64,000 nt of DNA from Mercurialis annua (lineage: Eukaryota; Streptophyta; Magnoliopsida; Malpighiales; Euphorbiaceae): the NCBI RefSeq assembly GCF_937616625.2, contig NC_065571.1:51507651-51571650 (forward strand). Direction: 5' to 3'. Shown piece after piece: positions 35,736 through 48,199 of the stretch (positions are counted from its first letter, which is position 1; each line of letters opens with the position of its first letter). Made by a program: the position numbers and the translations under genes. Below the pieces are notes generated by a model. It saw only the letters and a list, made by a program, of their open reading frames with translations, searched no databases and was not told where the DNA came from.

Positions 35736-38129
35736 ATTTACACCGATTAAGATCGGATTCAGAAATTTCAAAAATAAAAATTAAGACCGGTCTTACCAAA
35801 ATTTACACTGATTCAGTTAATACAATCGAAAATCAATTATGATCTGATTCGAATGAGAAAAAAAAACTTTCAATAATATCAGTTTTTAGTTGTCTTACCA
35901 AAATCTAAATTTATTCGGTCAAAAATATTCTAACAAATTGACCTACTTAATTTTATTTAACTCGAAACTTAAAATTCCATTTAAAAATAAAATTAACTAG
36001 TCGATTTGATATTATAAAAAAACTAATTTTTTTGTTTTGATTTGATATTGACATAAAAAAATTATATAGGTTCTTGATAAAAACTCAATTCTGCATAAAC
36101 ACTATAAACCAAGTTCAATGGGATTCACCCGCTGATGCGGACCTCGGAACTCGCCAAAGAATGATTAACTCAAAGAACCATATTCAAGTTAAACAAGACC
36201 GAGTCCTATGAGACTCGTCCACATGAAGAATCCATTAGGATTCGCCCAAACAAGTAAAAGACTGAATCCCATAGAATTCGTCAATCATATTTAATCACAA
36301 ATATTAAGAGATAAATTCTGAATACAAATACAATATTGTAGACACCTATTTCCGGACAGGTAAAACGTGATAAGGGACTAAAGCGTTCAATGATGATCTC
36401 CATAAAAATTTATGGTCCATTTTAGATTCAAACTGGTTAGATTCGTGCATAATTGCGAACTTGAAGAATTAAAACGTAATTAGCCGTAAATAACCTATAA
36501 AAATTCAAAGAGATTGTGATGTAAGTCTAAAAAAAATAGACTAATTATAATATCGTAAAATTTTATGGGCCAATTTGCAAATTTAACGGATTAAATTTGA
36601 TCATACCTAAACTCTTAAAATTCCAGAAGCCATTTTTGACACTTTCGGACGCCGGAATAACTTTTTGTATAACATGCACTAATTAATACAAAATTAACTA
36701 AGTAATTATCTAATTAAGAGTTTTATGCTTATCCATCAACACACTTTTACACTCCTAATCTCACCATTCCACTCACTTGTAGTTCCTTAACCTAACTCAA
36801 CCTATAAAAATCTTAGGTCACCACTCATCCCTATTTAAAAACCATTAACTTACCTAAATGAAGGTCGGACTAGTGAAAAAATTTAGCTAATCTTATTCAA
36901 GCCATAATCGAAGAAGATGAAGAGTATAAAAGAGTGGCGAGTTAAAAATTCAATAATTATAGTTTTAAGAGCTCCAAAGCTAATCTTATTCAAGCCATGT
37001 TAGTGTGGGACCTGATTGTGGAAATTGTTTTTTTTTTTTTTGTGAAAGCTAGAATCATTTGGAAGAATACTTGGAAACTTAAATCTTTACATGAAATTTT
37101 CAAATACTGACTGTAAGAAATACCTTTGGGTAAGCCTTTGGTGAGCATCGCTTAAGTTGGGATTGAATGAATTTATCCGCGGAATGTGCTGATGGTTTCA
37201 AAAAGGCATAAGACGTTCAGAATCAAAATGCAATGAGAGCATTGCAACCAGGGAAAGGTAAAATCATTTGGAAGAATATTATATTTGTTAACTATTCATC
37301 AATGGATTTGCTTATTTAGCATATTTCTGTTTTCTCTAATATTTGCATGTGAAATGAGAGGAATGTATAGAGGTCACTGGATTTTGCTTCTGAAATCAAA
37401 GACCAAATTTACAAAATTGCATCTCCCAATCTTTGTTCCATTATTCATAAACTTAAGCTTATCGTCATATTATAAATCTTCAATTTTACATTCTTGTACA
37501 TTTAAAAAACAACTTTAAAAACCGAAACTGAACCGAACAGACCGAAATTTCAGCAAGAAAAAATTTCGGTGGTTGGTGAAAAATAGAACGATCCGGTCTA
37601 CCATTTTGACAATTTCGACACCGTCGGTTTCAGACAATTCAAAATCAAACCGAACCAACTGATGCTTACCCATAATGTCGATCTACTGAATCGAAAGTGA
37701 ACACAACTGATGATGAAAAAAAGAAGCAATTGCGTGAAAGGTGAGCCGAGAGAGAGGGAAGAGAGAAATATTAGCCGAGAGGGGGAGAGAAATTAATGAT
37801 GAGAAAATATATGAAATTATGAGATTTTTTTTGATATGAGGGGTATTTATAGAATCCGTATAAAATTACAATTTTTACAGTGTACCGTATTTTAGAGAGT
37901 TGAAAGTTGGAACAGATTTTTGTAAACCAAGATGAAATTATTTTCAAAAAAAACCCTTAAAAGAGTATTAATATTAGAGATAGTCAATATTTTAAAATAA
38001 TTTATTACTAACATTAAAATAGATTTTTATTTATTAGTTTGCAAATAAATTTTTTTTATATATGTTTTAATAAATTTATTATTTAAATAAATATTAATTT
38101 GATTCCGCATAAATACGCGGGACTTACGA
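35736..38129. other. Gene-free stretch
   Basis: No gene was recognised. From about 36330 the text 'tgtagacacctatttccgg' resembles the start of some plant gypsy-type LTRs, but no second LTR was found. A 'ccgaac'-rich block lies at 37525-37680. A 77-codon frame at 37285-37518 shows no family features. Confidence 0.35.
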
Positions 38130-38200
38130 CTAGTAAATATAATATTTGACGAGTCACACTACAATCCACGTGTGAAATACGTAAAGTGAGACTCGTGTTA
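38130..38200. mobile_element. Diverged Helitron-like terminus
   Basis: 'gacttacgactag' followed at 38147 by 'tgacgagtcacactac', 'ccacgtgtgaaatacgt' parallels the 3' terminal block of the main Helitron family ('tgacgagttacgttac', 'ccacgtgcatagcacgt'). No matching 5' end was found. Confidence 0.35.
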
Positions 38201-38393
38201 AAAAAAATTAACAAATAAACAACATGTTCATAATAATACACGACAATAACCCTTATAAAATGCCTTCTCCTGTACATTTACACTCAACTCTCCCTTATAT
38301 TGTCCCTCTCTTGTATACCTCTCAACTAAATCCATTTCGAAAACTATTCGTAAAAAGGAAAAGAAAAATCAATGGTTACCGGAATCCGGCGTT

Positions 38394-41300
38394 TCAGGTG
38401 TCACTTTGCTTTTCAGGCATTTGTACAGTAGGGCTGGTTTGTTTCTTTTCATCCGCATTGATATCCTCTGTTTGTTCAACATCTCCACTAACTCCATTTT
38501 CCAACAAAGGCGCTTTACCATTTTCTGTCGCGCTCTTCTCATGGTTATTCACAGGTTTCGGAACTTCTCTCGGGAGAGAGGCTGCCAGTAGACGGCTGAC
38601 ACTGTCGTATGAGCTTTTAGCCTCCATAATAAGAGCAGTCCCACCCGGGTAACACCGACCAAAGCATGTGGCGCAATGTGGGTAAGCTACCTGCAAATAA
38701 CAGCACAGGCTTGTAAGGATAGTGAGATTTCTAGATGAAAACTATTCCAGTTTACTCAGAAAGGCACCTCTATAAAACATCGACAAAGTGAGAGGAAAAG
38801 TCCGGATTCATTTTCTCTGAGCATTCGAGTTGCATTGTATCTTAATAGGGAGTCCGAAACGGCCTTCAAGCCCTTAATTAATTCTTGAGCAAGGACAAAT
38901 TTCAAACTTAATGGAGCACAAGGTCGAAGTTCATTCATTGCAGCAGATACACCTGCAAAAGCAAAAAAAAAAAAAAAATTGAACATCAAACAAAACATCG
39001 GACTGCAGTCTGCTGTAACCTGGTACTACAACAATACTAATTTTGAGTTATGTTGAGTCGCATACTAATTTTCAAGCTATCATGCATCATTTAAAACTTA
39101 AATATCCGATTGAGAGCATATAAGATCAGACGAAATCAAATTTAAGATAGATATTAAAGAAATAATCAAATTTCACACACAAGGACAAAGAGGTAAAAAA
39201 TCATTGACTTACCATTAACAAACACTGCAAGAGGTGGATGTTCCATTAGATAAGATGGCGGAGTTACATCCTCTTGATTTTCTTCATTAAAACTATTGGT
39301 TGAAAAGCCAATTGCGGGTAACGGAACCCAACGATGTGAATCCAGAACTAACTGGAAACAAAATATCATAGTTAGACATTACCAATCAATATACAGCTAG
39401 CAAGACAGAACTTGACATGCAAAATAACTTCATTTAGAGGACAGGAAAAAACCTCCAGAAAGGAACATGTACCTGAAAATTTTCAACAGCCGTACTCATA
39501 TTCTTTGAGAACAAATTGAGAATGGCCCTGCAATAAACTAAACTTAACCTACTGGAAATTTAAACCAAAACAAAAGAAAGTAAAAAAAACACAAAAGTTT
39601 TATATCTTTACTCTTCAAACAGTGGTGGAAGCAAGCCTCGAAAATCCAGGCCAACCCAACATAGTCCCATAGCACAATACTGTCAAAAACACAAACATAA
39701 AATAGCATCATCATAGTGTTCTGCTTGCAACAAAATGCCAAATAGTCTTTAGCTAAATGCAGATTCTCTTCCATTTAGGATGTCTGCAACATGCCAATAA
39801 TATATTTAATTTGGTGAATGGGACAAGATGAGGAAATATAGCAAGGAGATAAGTTAATTCGCAAAATTTAAGTTGCAGCATATCTCTGCAGCATAAATGC
39901 AACAGTAAGAAAAATTATCTGATGAAATAACAAAAGTGGTAATTCTTAGAATTAGAGTGTGAAGTAGCATGATATGAAACTCAAATATTCATCTAGGCTT
40001 CAGCTTTCCAAGAACAAAAAGAGGACTTTATATGAGTTATCAAATATGATGCAGTAAATAACGCCCCTCTTTAGAAATCCAAAGTTTATCAGAGAGTAAA
40101 TGCAAGATCTTCCCATTAAAAGATTAAATAAAAACAAAACAATGGTATATGCAAAATCTAAGGTCAAAATGTAAAATTCTCACCATGCACTGGTCCAGAA
40201 TATTTGACAGAGACCCACCCTCGGTTATCTTGGGAAGCATGATCTTAAGAGTTTTAAGGTGTGCAGTAATCTGATGCATAGCCCAACTAAAAAGGAGCCC
40301 ACCATCGTAATTTTCTTCACTGCCGGATGTGTCATCAGCAAATATTGCTCGGTACTGGTTAACAACATCAAAAAGATGCATTCTATGACAGTTTATCATT
40401 CCTTTCAAGTATTCATACGCATTTCGCTGATCTAGATCCTCTAGAATACCGGTAAGCCACGCCTCTCGACATCTCAGAAACTGAAAACAATTTTATGCAG
40501 TTAATTGCAAGTACATTGCATTTCTACCAAGAAAGCAGATGAGAAACTCATATCTTTAAACAGAACTAAAATTGAAGTTCAATCAGATTACCTACGTATT
40601 TAGAATCCAAAACACAAATAATATAGTTGTGCACAAAAAGCATTTGCAGCATTACCTGTAGACGCATTTCATACTCACTAAATACTCCTATCCTCCGCAA
40701 ATATCCAATAATGCGGAGGCATTCAGGCAACTGCAGAACAGAATACAAATATAAGCACTCATTGAATCCTACTCCATGCTTTTTTACTAAATCAATCAAG
40801 CTTAACATAATCATTGTAAACCTGGATGTTAGATCGAAGTTTCTGGAGAAGCTGAGACAAAAGAGATTGGGTGGTCTGCCTAACTTCTGCAGCCAATGCT
40901 TGAATGACAGGTAATCTTTGAGAAGGAAAAAGAACAAAGTCTGATTAAGTGGCTTTTACAAAGTTAATTCCAAGGTAACATCAATAGTAAGGAACTGACA
41001 TGCGCATTACTTACTTAGGGTGCATGGTTGAAAGTTTGCAAACAAATGCTTCTAAATCTAGAGCTTCATCATAATTTCCATTTCTTACACATCTGCAAAA
41101 TAATAAAGGTCAATGAAGCTTTTTAACTATGTATCATACGACATAATTATAGTTAATTCAACAATTCATGGCAGCACGTACGTGTCCATAAGTTGAGGAA
41201 TCTCAAGTAAATCAAGTAATGTACTATGGTTTGTTAGCAATATTTGGTTCATCTTTCTCTCGTCTAAAATCTGTTCCGCTGACTCAATGAACTCTGTGCA

Positions 41301-42028
41301 ACCAGATGTCAATTTTGGTATTTCCGTGATCTGCCAATGGGAGAAATGAAACCAGAGATTCTTAAAAGCTTACAAAGAAAATTAAAAAACTTCAGACAAA
41401 CAAATGTTATAACATTCTTTTGTAGTTTGAATTTGAACAATGTACTTAAACCTTACAAGAAATAGAATAAAAACACGACACACTTGGACCGAACAAAAAT
41501 TCAAGTAAAAATCGGATTTTCACTTGTTTCTCAGTTAATAGAATGATCAGCTCATCCTCAATTACACCGATATTTGATCATTTATTAGTTCAAACAGCCG
41601 GTCCAAAATCTCCAAGTAAACCTTCAAATTACAGTTAAAAATAACTAAAGCAAAAAAGTTACCAGCGATTCAAGATGTTTATCAATAGAAGAGACTTCTT
41701 CTCTAATAGCAAGTAAAGCATCCGCAGCTGCGATAAAAGCGCGGTAATTCCCCACCGCTACTTCCTGCATTTGCCTCTGAATTCTCTCCGCGTCAACTCG
41801 AAGTAATTCCGGTTCCTTCCAATCAAAACAAAAACACAGAAAACAGTTAGACAAAATTTACCACATGAATCGATTAAAAACTTAAGTAACCGGAAAATGG
41901 AAGTGTACTTTGTGGAGGCGATCGAGAGTGAAGGATAGAAGCTCGGAGACGTAAGGTTGTTGGGAGACGGAGGCCATTGCGAGGAGGCTAGTCATCGCCG
42001 ATGTGTAGTCTCCATTTTCTAATTCCAT
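38394..42028 (-). CDS. COG8: Conserved oligomeric Golgi complex subunit 8, 12 exons, 569 aa
   Basis: Subunit of the COG tethering complex (lobe B), which captures vesicles for retrograde traffic within the Golgi. Exons, high to low: 41909-42028, 41663-41815, 41182-41330, 41015-41092, 40822-40915, 40656-40730, 40184-40480, 39612-39679, 39473-39527, 39213-39351, 38768-38952, 38394-38690; all phases join. The Dor1-like region covers most of the protein: [20 protein letters not shown] near the N-terminus, [40 protein letters not shown], and [15 protein letters not shown] near 473-487. The last 80 residues are polar and low in conservation ([18 protein letters not shown]). Length equals what I recall for Arabidopsis COG8. 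The start gives MELENGDY, with no upstream in-frame alternative needed. Confidence 0.94.
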
Positions 42029-42092
42029 GTTTGTTAAATTAGGGTTTCGATTGTTACATAAATGTAAAGAGATCTGGACTTAGAACAGTGTT

Positions 42093-42174
42093 GATTGATT
42101 AGTGTAGAGCTGTAGATATGTCAAATTCTATGCGATTGATTAGTGTAGAGCTGTAGATATGTCAAATTCTATGC
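42093..42174. repeat. 41-bp perfect tandem duplication upstream of COG8
   Basis: The unit from 'gattgattagtgtagagctg' to 'caaattctatgc' occurs twice without a mismatch, 65-145 bp upstream of the COG8 start codon, so inside its 5' leader or core promoter. Confidence 0.92.
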
Positions 42175-43211
42175 GATTGTTTTGAGATCTGGAAATATTA
42201 TAAGAAGACGGTCGCGCGGGTAAATGAATCACCGTTCCGGTTAAGGCTGTGTTGTATTACATTGATCTCGATAATTTTGGCAGCTAGATTCTGTTAATCT
42301 TTTTTACTTTGAAACGACGGCGTATAGCTGTTTTTTTTTTTTTTGGCTCTCCAATCTATAAACATTTGCTAGTTTACGTATTTAAAAAACCTACCCATTC
42401 CCAAATAATGGCATCTAAATAGCGAGATTAAATTTATTATATGCATTACCAAATTTTAATATAATTTCAAGTCCATTATGTATCAACAATTTTGGTTGTG
42501 ATTATATGAATCTTGAGAAAACGAATTGAAGCTCGAAATAATTAAATATCATGCAATTGTAAAATTCATAGATAGCCTAAGTTGCATAACATCTAAGTAA
42601 ATTCATCTTTATTTCATTTGAATTGTGAAAACATCTTACTTCACTTGTAAAACTTCAATATACATATAATGTTTTTATGAATTAGTGATTTTTCTCCTCT
42701 AAACTGCTCAATCTAAAAGCGGACGGATAATATGTTTCATTTATTGAACACGATTTTATAATCGGTCTGCAAACTCTGAATACTAAAAGTGTTTTTGAGA
42801 TATTACATAGTTTTTAGAACGGCTCATTAATTTTCATTTTCTTATTGCATTTCGCTAAAGATTGAAGGAAGATAACCATCAAGTTGTTCGCTTGGGCTAA
42901 CTTGATATTTTAAAGCTGTTTTTATACTTCTTTCACTAAAATCTCATAGTTCCAACTATTTTTATAATTCTTTTATTAGAATAGAGAAGGAGAATCAAAT
43001 CTGAAATTCTCATATCAAATTATGACATCCTATATCCTACCACTAAGCTATTCATGCATTTAAACACTTCAACTGTCAAATATCAAAATCTTCCTTATAC
43101 CTCAAATTAGTTATCTACATAACACATTACATACATATTGCCTTTAGCAACGACTCAACATATACACACGAGAAATTCTTGTACGAACCTAGTTCGCCAC
43201 TAGGATTATAA
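42175..43211. other. Intergenic region between COG8 and the proline-rich protein gene
   Basis: AT-rich, no gene recognised. It must hold the COG8 promoter and the 3' end of the neighbouring gene. Confidence 0.4.
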
Positions 43212-43721
43212 TCAAAAGAACAAAACATAAAAGAATACAAATAAAAACAAAATAGAACCATGAAGAGACAGAGAATTGACAGAGGAGGCCTTTGAGGCAT
43301 AGAAATAGTAATAAGGGTAAGGGTACTGTCCTTGTTTAGGTGGGGCTTGTGCATTATTGGGTGTATGGTAATAATACCCTGCAGAAGGAGGTGGTGGAAT
43401 ACCCCATATAGGATACCATCTTGGTGTTTGTGGTGGCTGTGAAGATGAACTTGACCGTGGCGGCAGTGGTGGTGATCGTGGCGGCCGCGGTGGTGGAGAA
43501 TGGTAGTTATAAGATTGAGGAGGTGGCGCGTGATGAGATGATGAAGGCGGCGGTGGGGGCGAGCATATAGTTGGACAAGTAGAACAATCACTTATGCATA
43601 GTAAACCAGCAGCAGCAGCTTGATCATCATCTTCTTCAGAGTTTACTGTTCTAGCAAGGAGGATTGTTAAAATTAACCCTAGCTTGCATAGCAAGTCACA
43701 GTATTTTCTTGTTGGAGACAT
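43212..43721 (-). CDS. Small secreted proline-rich, cysteine-containing protein (169 aa)
   Basis: Single-exon gene for a probable cell wall or cell surface glycoprotein. After MSPTRKYCDLLC comes a hydrophobic signal segment (KLGLILTILLA) with a likely cleavage site after TVNS. Then a short acidic stretch, a cysteine cluster CISDCSTCPTICS, and Pro-rich repeats (PPPPPSSS, SPPPRPPRSPPLPP) with extensin-like SPPP motifs, then a Tyr-rich PYPYYYFY block. The C-terminus SILFLFVFFYVLFF is hydrophobic and could be a GPI-anchor signal. The start at 43721 is preferred because it gives a compact signal peptide; in-frame ATGs at 43748 and 43763 are near or upstream of the expected transcription start. Similar Arabidopsis proteins are annotated as hydroxyproline-rich glycoproteins. 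Exact function unknown. Confidence 0.75.
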   Translation of the reverse strand: MSPTRKYCDLLCKLGLILTILLARTVNSEEDDDQAAAAGLLCISDCSTCPTICSPPPPPSSSHHAPPPQSYNYHSPPPRPPRSPPLPPRSSSSSQPPQTPRWYPIWGIPPPPSAGYYYHTPNNAQAPPKQGQYPYPYYYFYASKASSVNSLSLHGSILFLFVFFYVLFF

Positions 43722-43791
43722 TGTAATACGTAATTTGACATGACTCATTTTTGTATATCGCATGTTCTGACTTCTGAGATGTTATTTTGGA

Positions 43792-43797
43792 TTTATA
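43792..43797 (-). promoter_or_regulatory. TATA box of the proline-rich protein gene
   Basis: TATAAA on the minus strand within 'gtctataaatcc'. Transcription would begin close to 43765, giving a short leader before the ATG at 43721. Confidence 0.5.
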
Positions 43798-44038
43798 GAC
43801 ACACAGCCAAATTTTTACAAGAAAAAAGTTAGCTTTAGATGGTTCTCTATAGTGATGTATTACTTTTCCAAATACCTTTCCCCAAACATAATCCAGCCTT
43901 GTGGATTCCAATTCTTTATTTTTACTATGCCCCTTTTTTTCTTTATGCTTTTCTTTCATGGGGGACTTCTGAATCTTCTCTCCCACTCCAAGTTCTAGTC
44001 ACTTTTTGCCTTAATCATCTTGTAAAGACTAAAATTCC

Positions 44039-44145
44039 GTTTTTTTTTCTATTACAGTAGGGAGAGAAGATTCGAACCTGAAACTCGCAATGGAATCTAA
44101 TGTCTCAAGCATCAGGGTGTGTATGTTGAGTTTAGCTTAAAGATG
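44039..44145 (-). mobile_element. tRNA-derived SINE, minus orientation
   Basis: Minus-strand text has a B-box-like 'caggttcgaatcttc', upstream 'gagacattagattccattgc', and a 3' A-tail (T-run at 44039-44049 on the plus strand). It differs from the SINE at 18017. The 5' border is uncertain and no target duplication was found. Confidence 0.6.
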
Positions 44146-44149
44146 AAAA

Positions 44150-44800
44150 CGGAATAGTCCATTTCGTTTTTCTTTTGGTACAAAAGTACATGAGGTGTCC
44201 TGAACGGGAGGGCCTAATATCTAACGGCATGAAGTATATAGACTTCATTTCCGTGACAGGAGGACCTAATGTCTATACAATTGAAAGTGCAGGACAATTA
44301 AAAATGTAGGGATTCAATGTCAAAAAGTTGACAAATGCAGAGACTCAAATATGTGCATTGCCTTAAATCTACTGAATTTGACATCCACTCATCTGCTAGG
44401 AAAAACATAGAGAACAAATTACACTGACAAAGTTCTCTAAAAAAGGCAATCTAAATACAAGAAAACAGAGGAAATTTAAGATTGTACAATGTTATTAACA
44501 AAAATTACTATCTGTTGTGCTTGCAGTTGCAGCACAATAATTATGGAAAACTTTTTTCTAGTACAATTTCAGTAGCCATTTTTACAAGAACTGAAAAACA
44601 GTCTGAAGATAATTTAGTTCTCGTCTCTCATTGCTTCTGATATACAGCATTTACTAGTTTTTTGTTAATATTAAACTTACAACTCAACTGGCCAGCATTC
44701 TTCAACTTCTTCCTTATAAACATCTCTACATTTCTTGTTTGATCAAAAAAACAGCTTTCCACTATTGATTCTGTATAGTATGTATATCAGTTGGTCAATA
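44150..44800. other. Gene-free stretch
   Basis: Contains the 3' side of the kinase gene. The part at 44190-44350 ('gggagggcctaatatctaac', 'ggaggacctaatgtctatac') has two related blocks and may be transposon-derived. No gene recognised. Confidence 0.35.
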
Positions 44801-47800
44801 TCAACTTCTACCACTTTCATCTTCTCTTACAATAGGTAACGGTACTCCCTCAGACGTTCTATGCGACATTTCCTAAATTTACGTCGAATTAACACATTAT
44901 TAGAGTTTAAACGAGTTGATATTCGATATGTGTATTCAAGATTGTAGTATTAGTCACAAACCTGAGTTATGCTTGATATCCTTGGAGGTAAAGCTGGGGA
45001 AGAATGTTGTAGAGGGCTGCGGCTGCGAGTCTTACTATTCTGAGCAGGATTTCGATAATGATGATGATGGTGGTGGTGGTGGTGATGGTGGTCGTTATTA
45101 CTTTGTGAATCGCCATTGTTCTTTCCGAGATCTCTCAACCTGCTGAGCTCTGGGACTATAACTGTGGCAAGATTAGGCCTGTCCTTTTTTCTTAGTTCAG
45201 CACATTTTAATGCCAATTTAGCAAAGTTTACTGCCTCTTCAACTGGCCAATCTGTAACTGCAGCATCAAGCATCTCTTCGAATGTTCCTCTTTCGATAGC
45301 CTTCCCCACATGGTGAGCAAGGCCCATCGGAGGCTTGGCGGTGATTATTTGGAGCAACATTATTCCCAATGAGTAAATATCGGACCGAGTAGTCAACATC
45401 CCGGTTTGTTGATATTCAGGATCTATATAACAAAATGTACCTGCAGCCGAGGTCAAGTGATACTGCGTTACAGTATCGGCTACAGATGGGGGGACTAACC
45501 GTGCTAGCCCAACATCACTAATCTTGCTCACATAGTTTCTGTCTATCAGGATGTTAGCTGGTTTGAGATCACGGTGGACTAGGGGCTCTGGCTTTGCTTG
45601 GTGTAGAAATAGAAGTGCAGTTGCAATCTCTGAAGCTATCTTGAATCTTTTTCTCCATGAAATCGGAGGCGTGTTGTCCTTTCGAAGCAACCTATCTTCC
45701 AAGCTACCATTGTCCATGTATTCATATACCAAGCATCCATATTCTGGACAGGCGCCAAGAAGAAGCACCATATGCGGATGTCTAATGCTGCTCAGAACCT
45801 CAACCTACAGTTTTAGACCACATCAAATTATGTTAATTGCTCAGAAAATAATCCTGACAGAACAAGTTATAAGGTGAGTAACTTACCTCCTGTTGGAATT
45901 GCTTCTTCCCTTGAGCAGCATCGGGTCTTAAAACCTTGATAGCGACTGCTGTGTGATCGAGTTTGCCTTTGTACACAGGTCCATAGCCACCTTCACCAAT
46001 CTTATTCTTCATTGCGAATTTTTCAGTAGCTTCTTCTATTTCTTCAATACTGTATTTTCTGTACCGAACATCATTGTGTGCCAAAGCATTTAGTGCACGA
46101 TGCTTCTCTTCTGCCTCTTGCTTAGCTTTCAACTCCGCAAATTTTCTTTTCTGTGCTTCCATTTCTGCTAATCGCTGCGCTTTCTCAGCTGCTTCCATTG
46201 CAGCTTTGCACTTGGCCTTCTCCATTTCTGCAATGGCAAGAGCTGCCTCTTCAGCATGCCTAGCTTCCTCAAATCTTCGCACCTCCTCTATCTTCCATTG
46301 ATGTAGCTCATTAGCCTGAATACAATGACATTCACAAGTAAAGCTTCTGATTCCAAATAATCAATATGTAAGCAAGGTATAAGACTATATATATACCTTC
46401 TTTTTGGCTGACAGTGCTTCTCTGCATGCTGTACTATACATATCTATTGTCTGCCTAAGTTCAAGCTTCAATCTTCTCATCTCGGATTCTATGTCTCGCT
46501 GCATTTCATATTAACATCAATTCATTACTAATTCACAACTGCAAAATGGTATATACTATTTCGTATCAATAATTTCTTACTGCAGCTTGTGTGGAAGCAA
46601 GATCCTTAGGAGACCCTAGCGCAAAATCCGAATTTTGAGAAGAAATGTCTATGGATCCTAGAGCAAATGGAGATGAAAAATCAGGATCTTCAGATGTAGA
46701 ATCGCGGCAGCTAGTTGAGTTTCTCGGCGCTGCTGATCCTGGGAAAGAAATGTCAATGCTGTCCATTGAAACATTGGACGGACTTCTGATTCGGTCACGG
46801 ACTTGCCCTCTATGAGAATCACTGTTTTTCTCACTATATAATCTCTCTGATACTTGATTCCTGTAATATCCTCTCGCGGAACTTCCTCTACTTCAATCCA
46901 AAAATATAACATCAGCATCATAATAAGATAACATTCTTGAATCAGTAATATTACTTGTGTAGCAAACTTTCTAACCTCATTCCTTCGTCATAATGATCGA
47001 AGTTATCTTGCGGTACTGGAGCTGGAAGGGCTAGTGGAGCAGGAACTTTTGGTGGAATGGGAGGATTATTAGCAGGCCGTTGCGCTGTCCTTACAGACGC
47101 AATCTTTCCTTTCGAAATTACGTAAACAGAACAAAAATCCGGAGTCGATTTTATCAAGCTAGTCGGCACATCTTGGTTCTTGAATTTCCTGTGCAAATCA
47201 AATATATATAGCTTTTGTCAGAACTCCTGCTTGTTTTCAACTTCCTGTCTGTGATAAAAACAAAAAAAAGAACATTGAAATTTAAAATTTCTTTTGCCTG
47301 ATAGAATAAAACCTGGTGAGAGCATTTCTTGTCGAAGCACCCACAGCAATACTTCCAATAAAGTTTTTACTGATAAATTCCAAAAGTGCTCGTGCAACAT
47401 CATTTTCCTCTAGCACAATCTCCTTTAACTGCACCTGAATTTCACAATGGTCCCTAATATCAATCTAACCATCCCACAAAATAAGCAGAATGCTGGCCAG
47501 CGCGTATACTAATTAACGAACCAATGGAATTTTAAATATACGAACCCCTTTGCGAGCACAATATCCACGAAAGGGAATGAAAAGTTGTTGAACCTCATCA
47601 GAATCATGATCATTCCCATTGCTAGGTTCTACAACGGATCTCAAAACACAAAAAGAAAAAACAAATGAGATCCCATCGATATGTACCAAATAATTATTAG
47701 ATAATCATAAAACTGCATGCATGAATTCTTTTGATCAACGTAAAAAAAAAAAAGCGAAATGAGGGAAGGTACCTACGATGATGTAGATTGGTTTTATGAC

Positions 47801-47948
47801 GAACATGAATAAGGACGATGATCGGGTTATTCACAATGAGATGATCAATAGCCCAACGAACAGCATGCTGGCTGTTCTTGTCCTTATCAATGGCGACAGC
47901 CGTGGTATTCACAAGCGAAAATGAATCTTCAGAAGGAACCAGAGCCAT
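44801..47948 (-). CDS. USP-domain receptor-like cytoplasmic kinase (RLCK IX type), 9 exons, 786 aa
   Basis: Probable cytoplasmic Ser/Thr kinase of the plant family that joins a universal-stress-protein (UspA/adenine nucleotide alpha hydrolase) domain to a kinase. Exons: 47773-47948, 47546-47639, 47313-47434, 46976-47188, 46581-46890, 46397-46498, 45887-46315, 44962-45804, 44801-44872. Order: USP domain (about 10-165; AVAIDKDKNSQHAVRWAIDH, GSIAVGASTRNALTRKF), Pro- and Ser-rich linker, coiled coil (about 306-412, rich in EAA/KAK), kinase with GEGGYGPVYKG at 446, Lys466, HRDLKPANIL at 559 and SDVGLARL in place of DFG, as usual in this family. No U-box follows the kinase, unlike PUB-type relatives. 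A run of 11 His lies near the C-terminus. The last small exon is inferred; without splicing the frame ends at 44950. An in-frame ATG at 48020 would add 24 residues. Confidence 0.88.
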
Positions 47949-48199
47949 TAAATTCTCAAAGAAAATGAATAAAAGGGTGGGTGTGATGCCAAGAAAATGG
48001 CACCGGAAAGACTGCAACAAGAGGCGGCCGGCGAGGAGAAGGAGGAGAGAAATGAAGGTGGAAAGAAGCTAAAGCAATTAGCTTCTCTCTCTTCGTGTAC
48101 AAGGGGAGGTCGGAATCCATGTAAATTCCATGAAAACTAAGGAAAAGAAAAACCAACTTGAGTTAACAAACTTTAATTTTGTGTTTCTAATACATTTAC

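Noticed and set aside
43127..43591. 154-codon His/Leu-rich frame overlapping the proline-rich protein gene
   Set aside because: It is a shifted reading of the Pro-rich repeats; the other frame has a signal peptide and known motifs.
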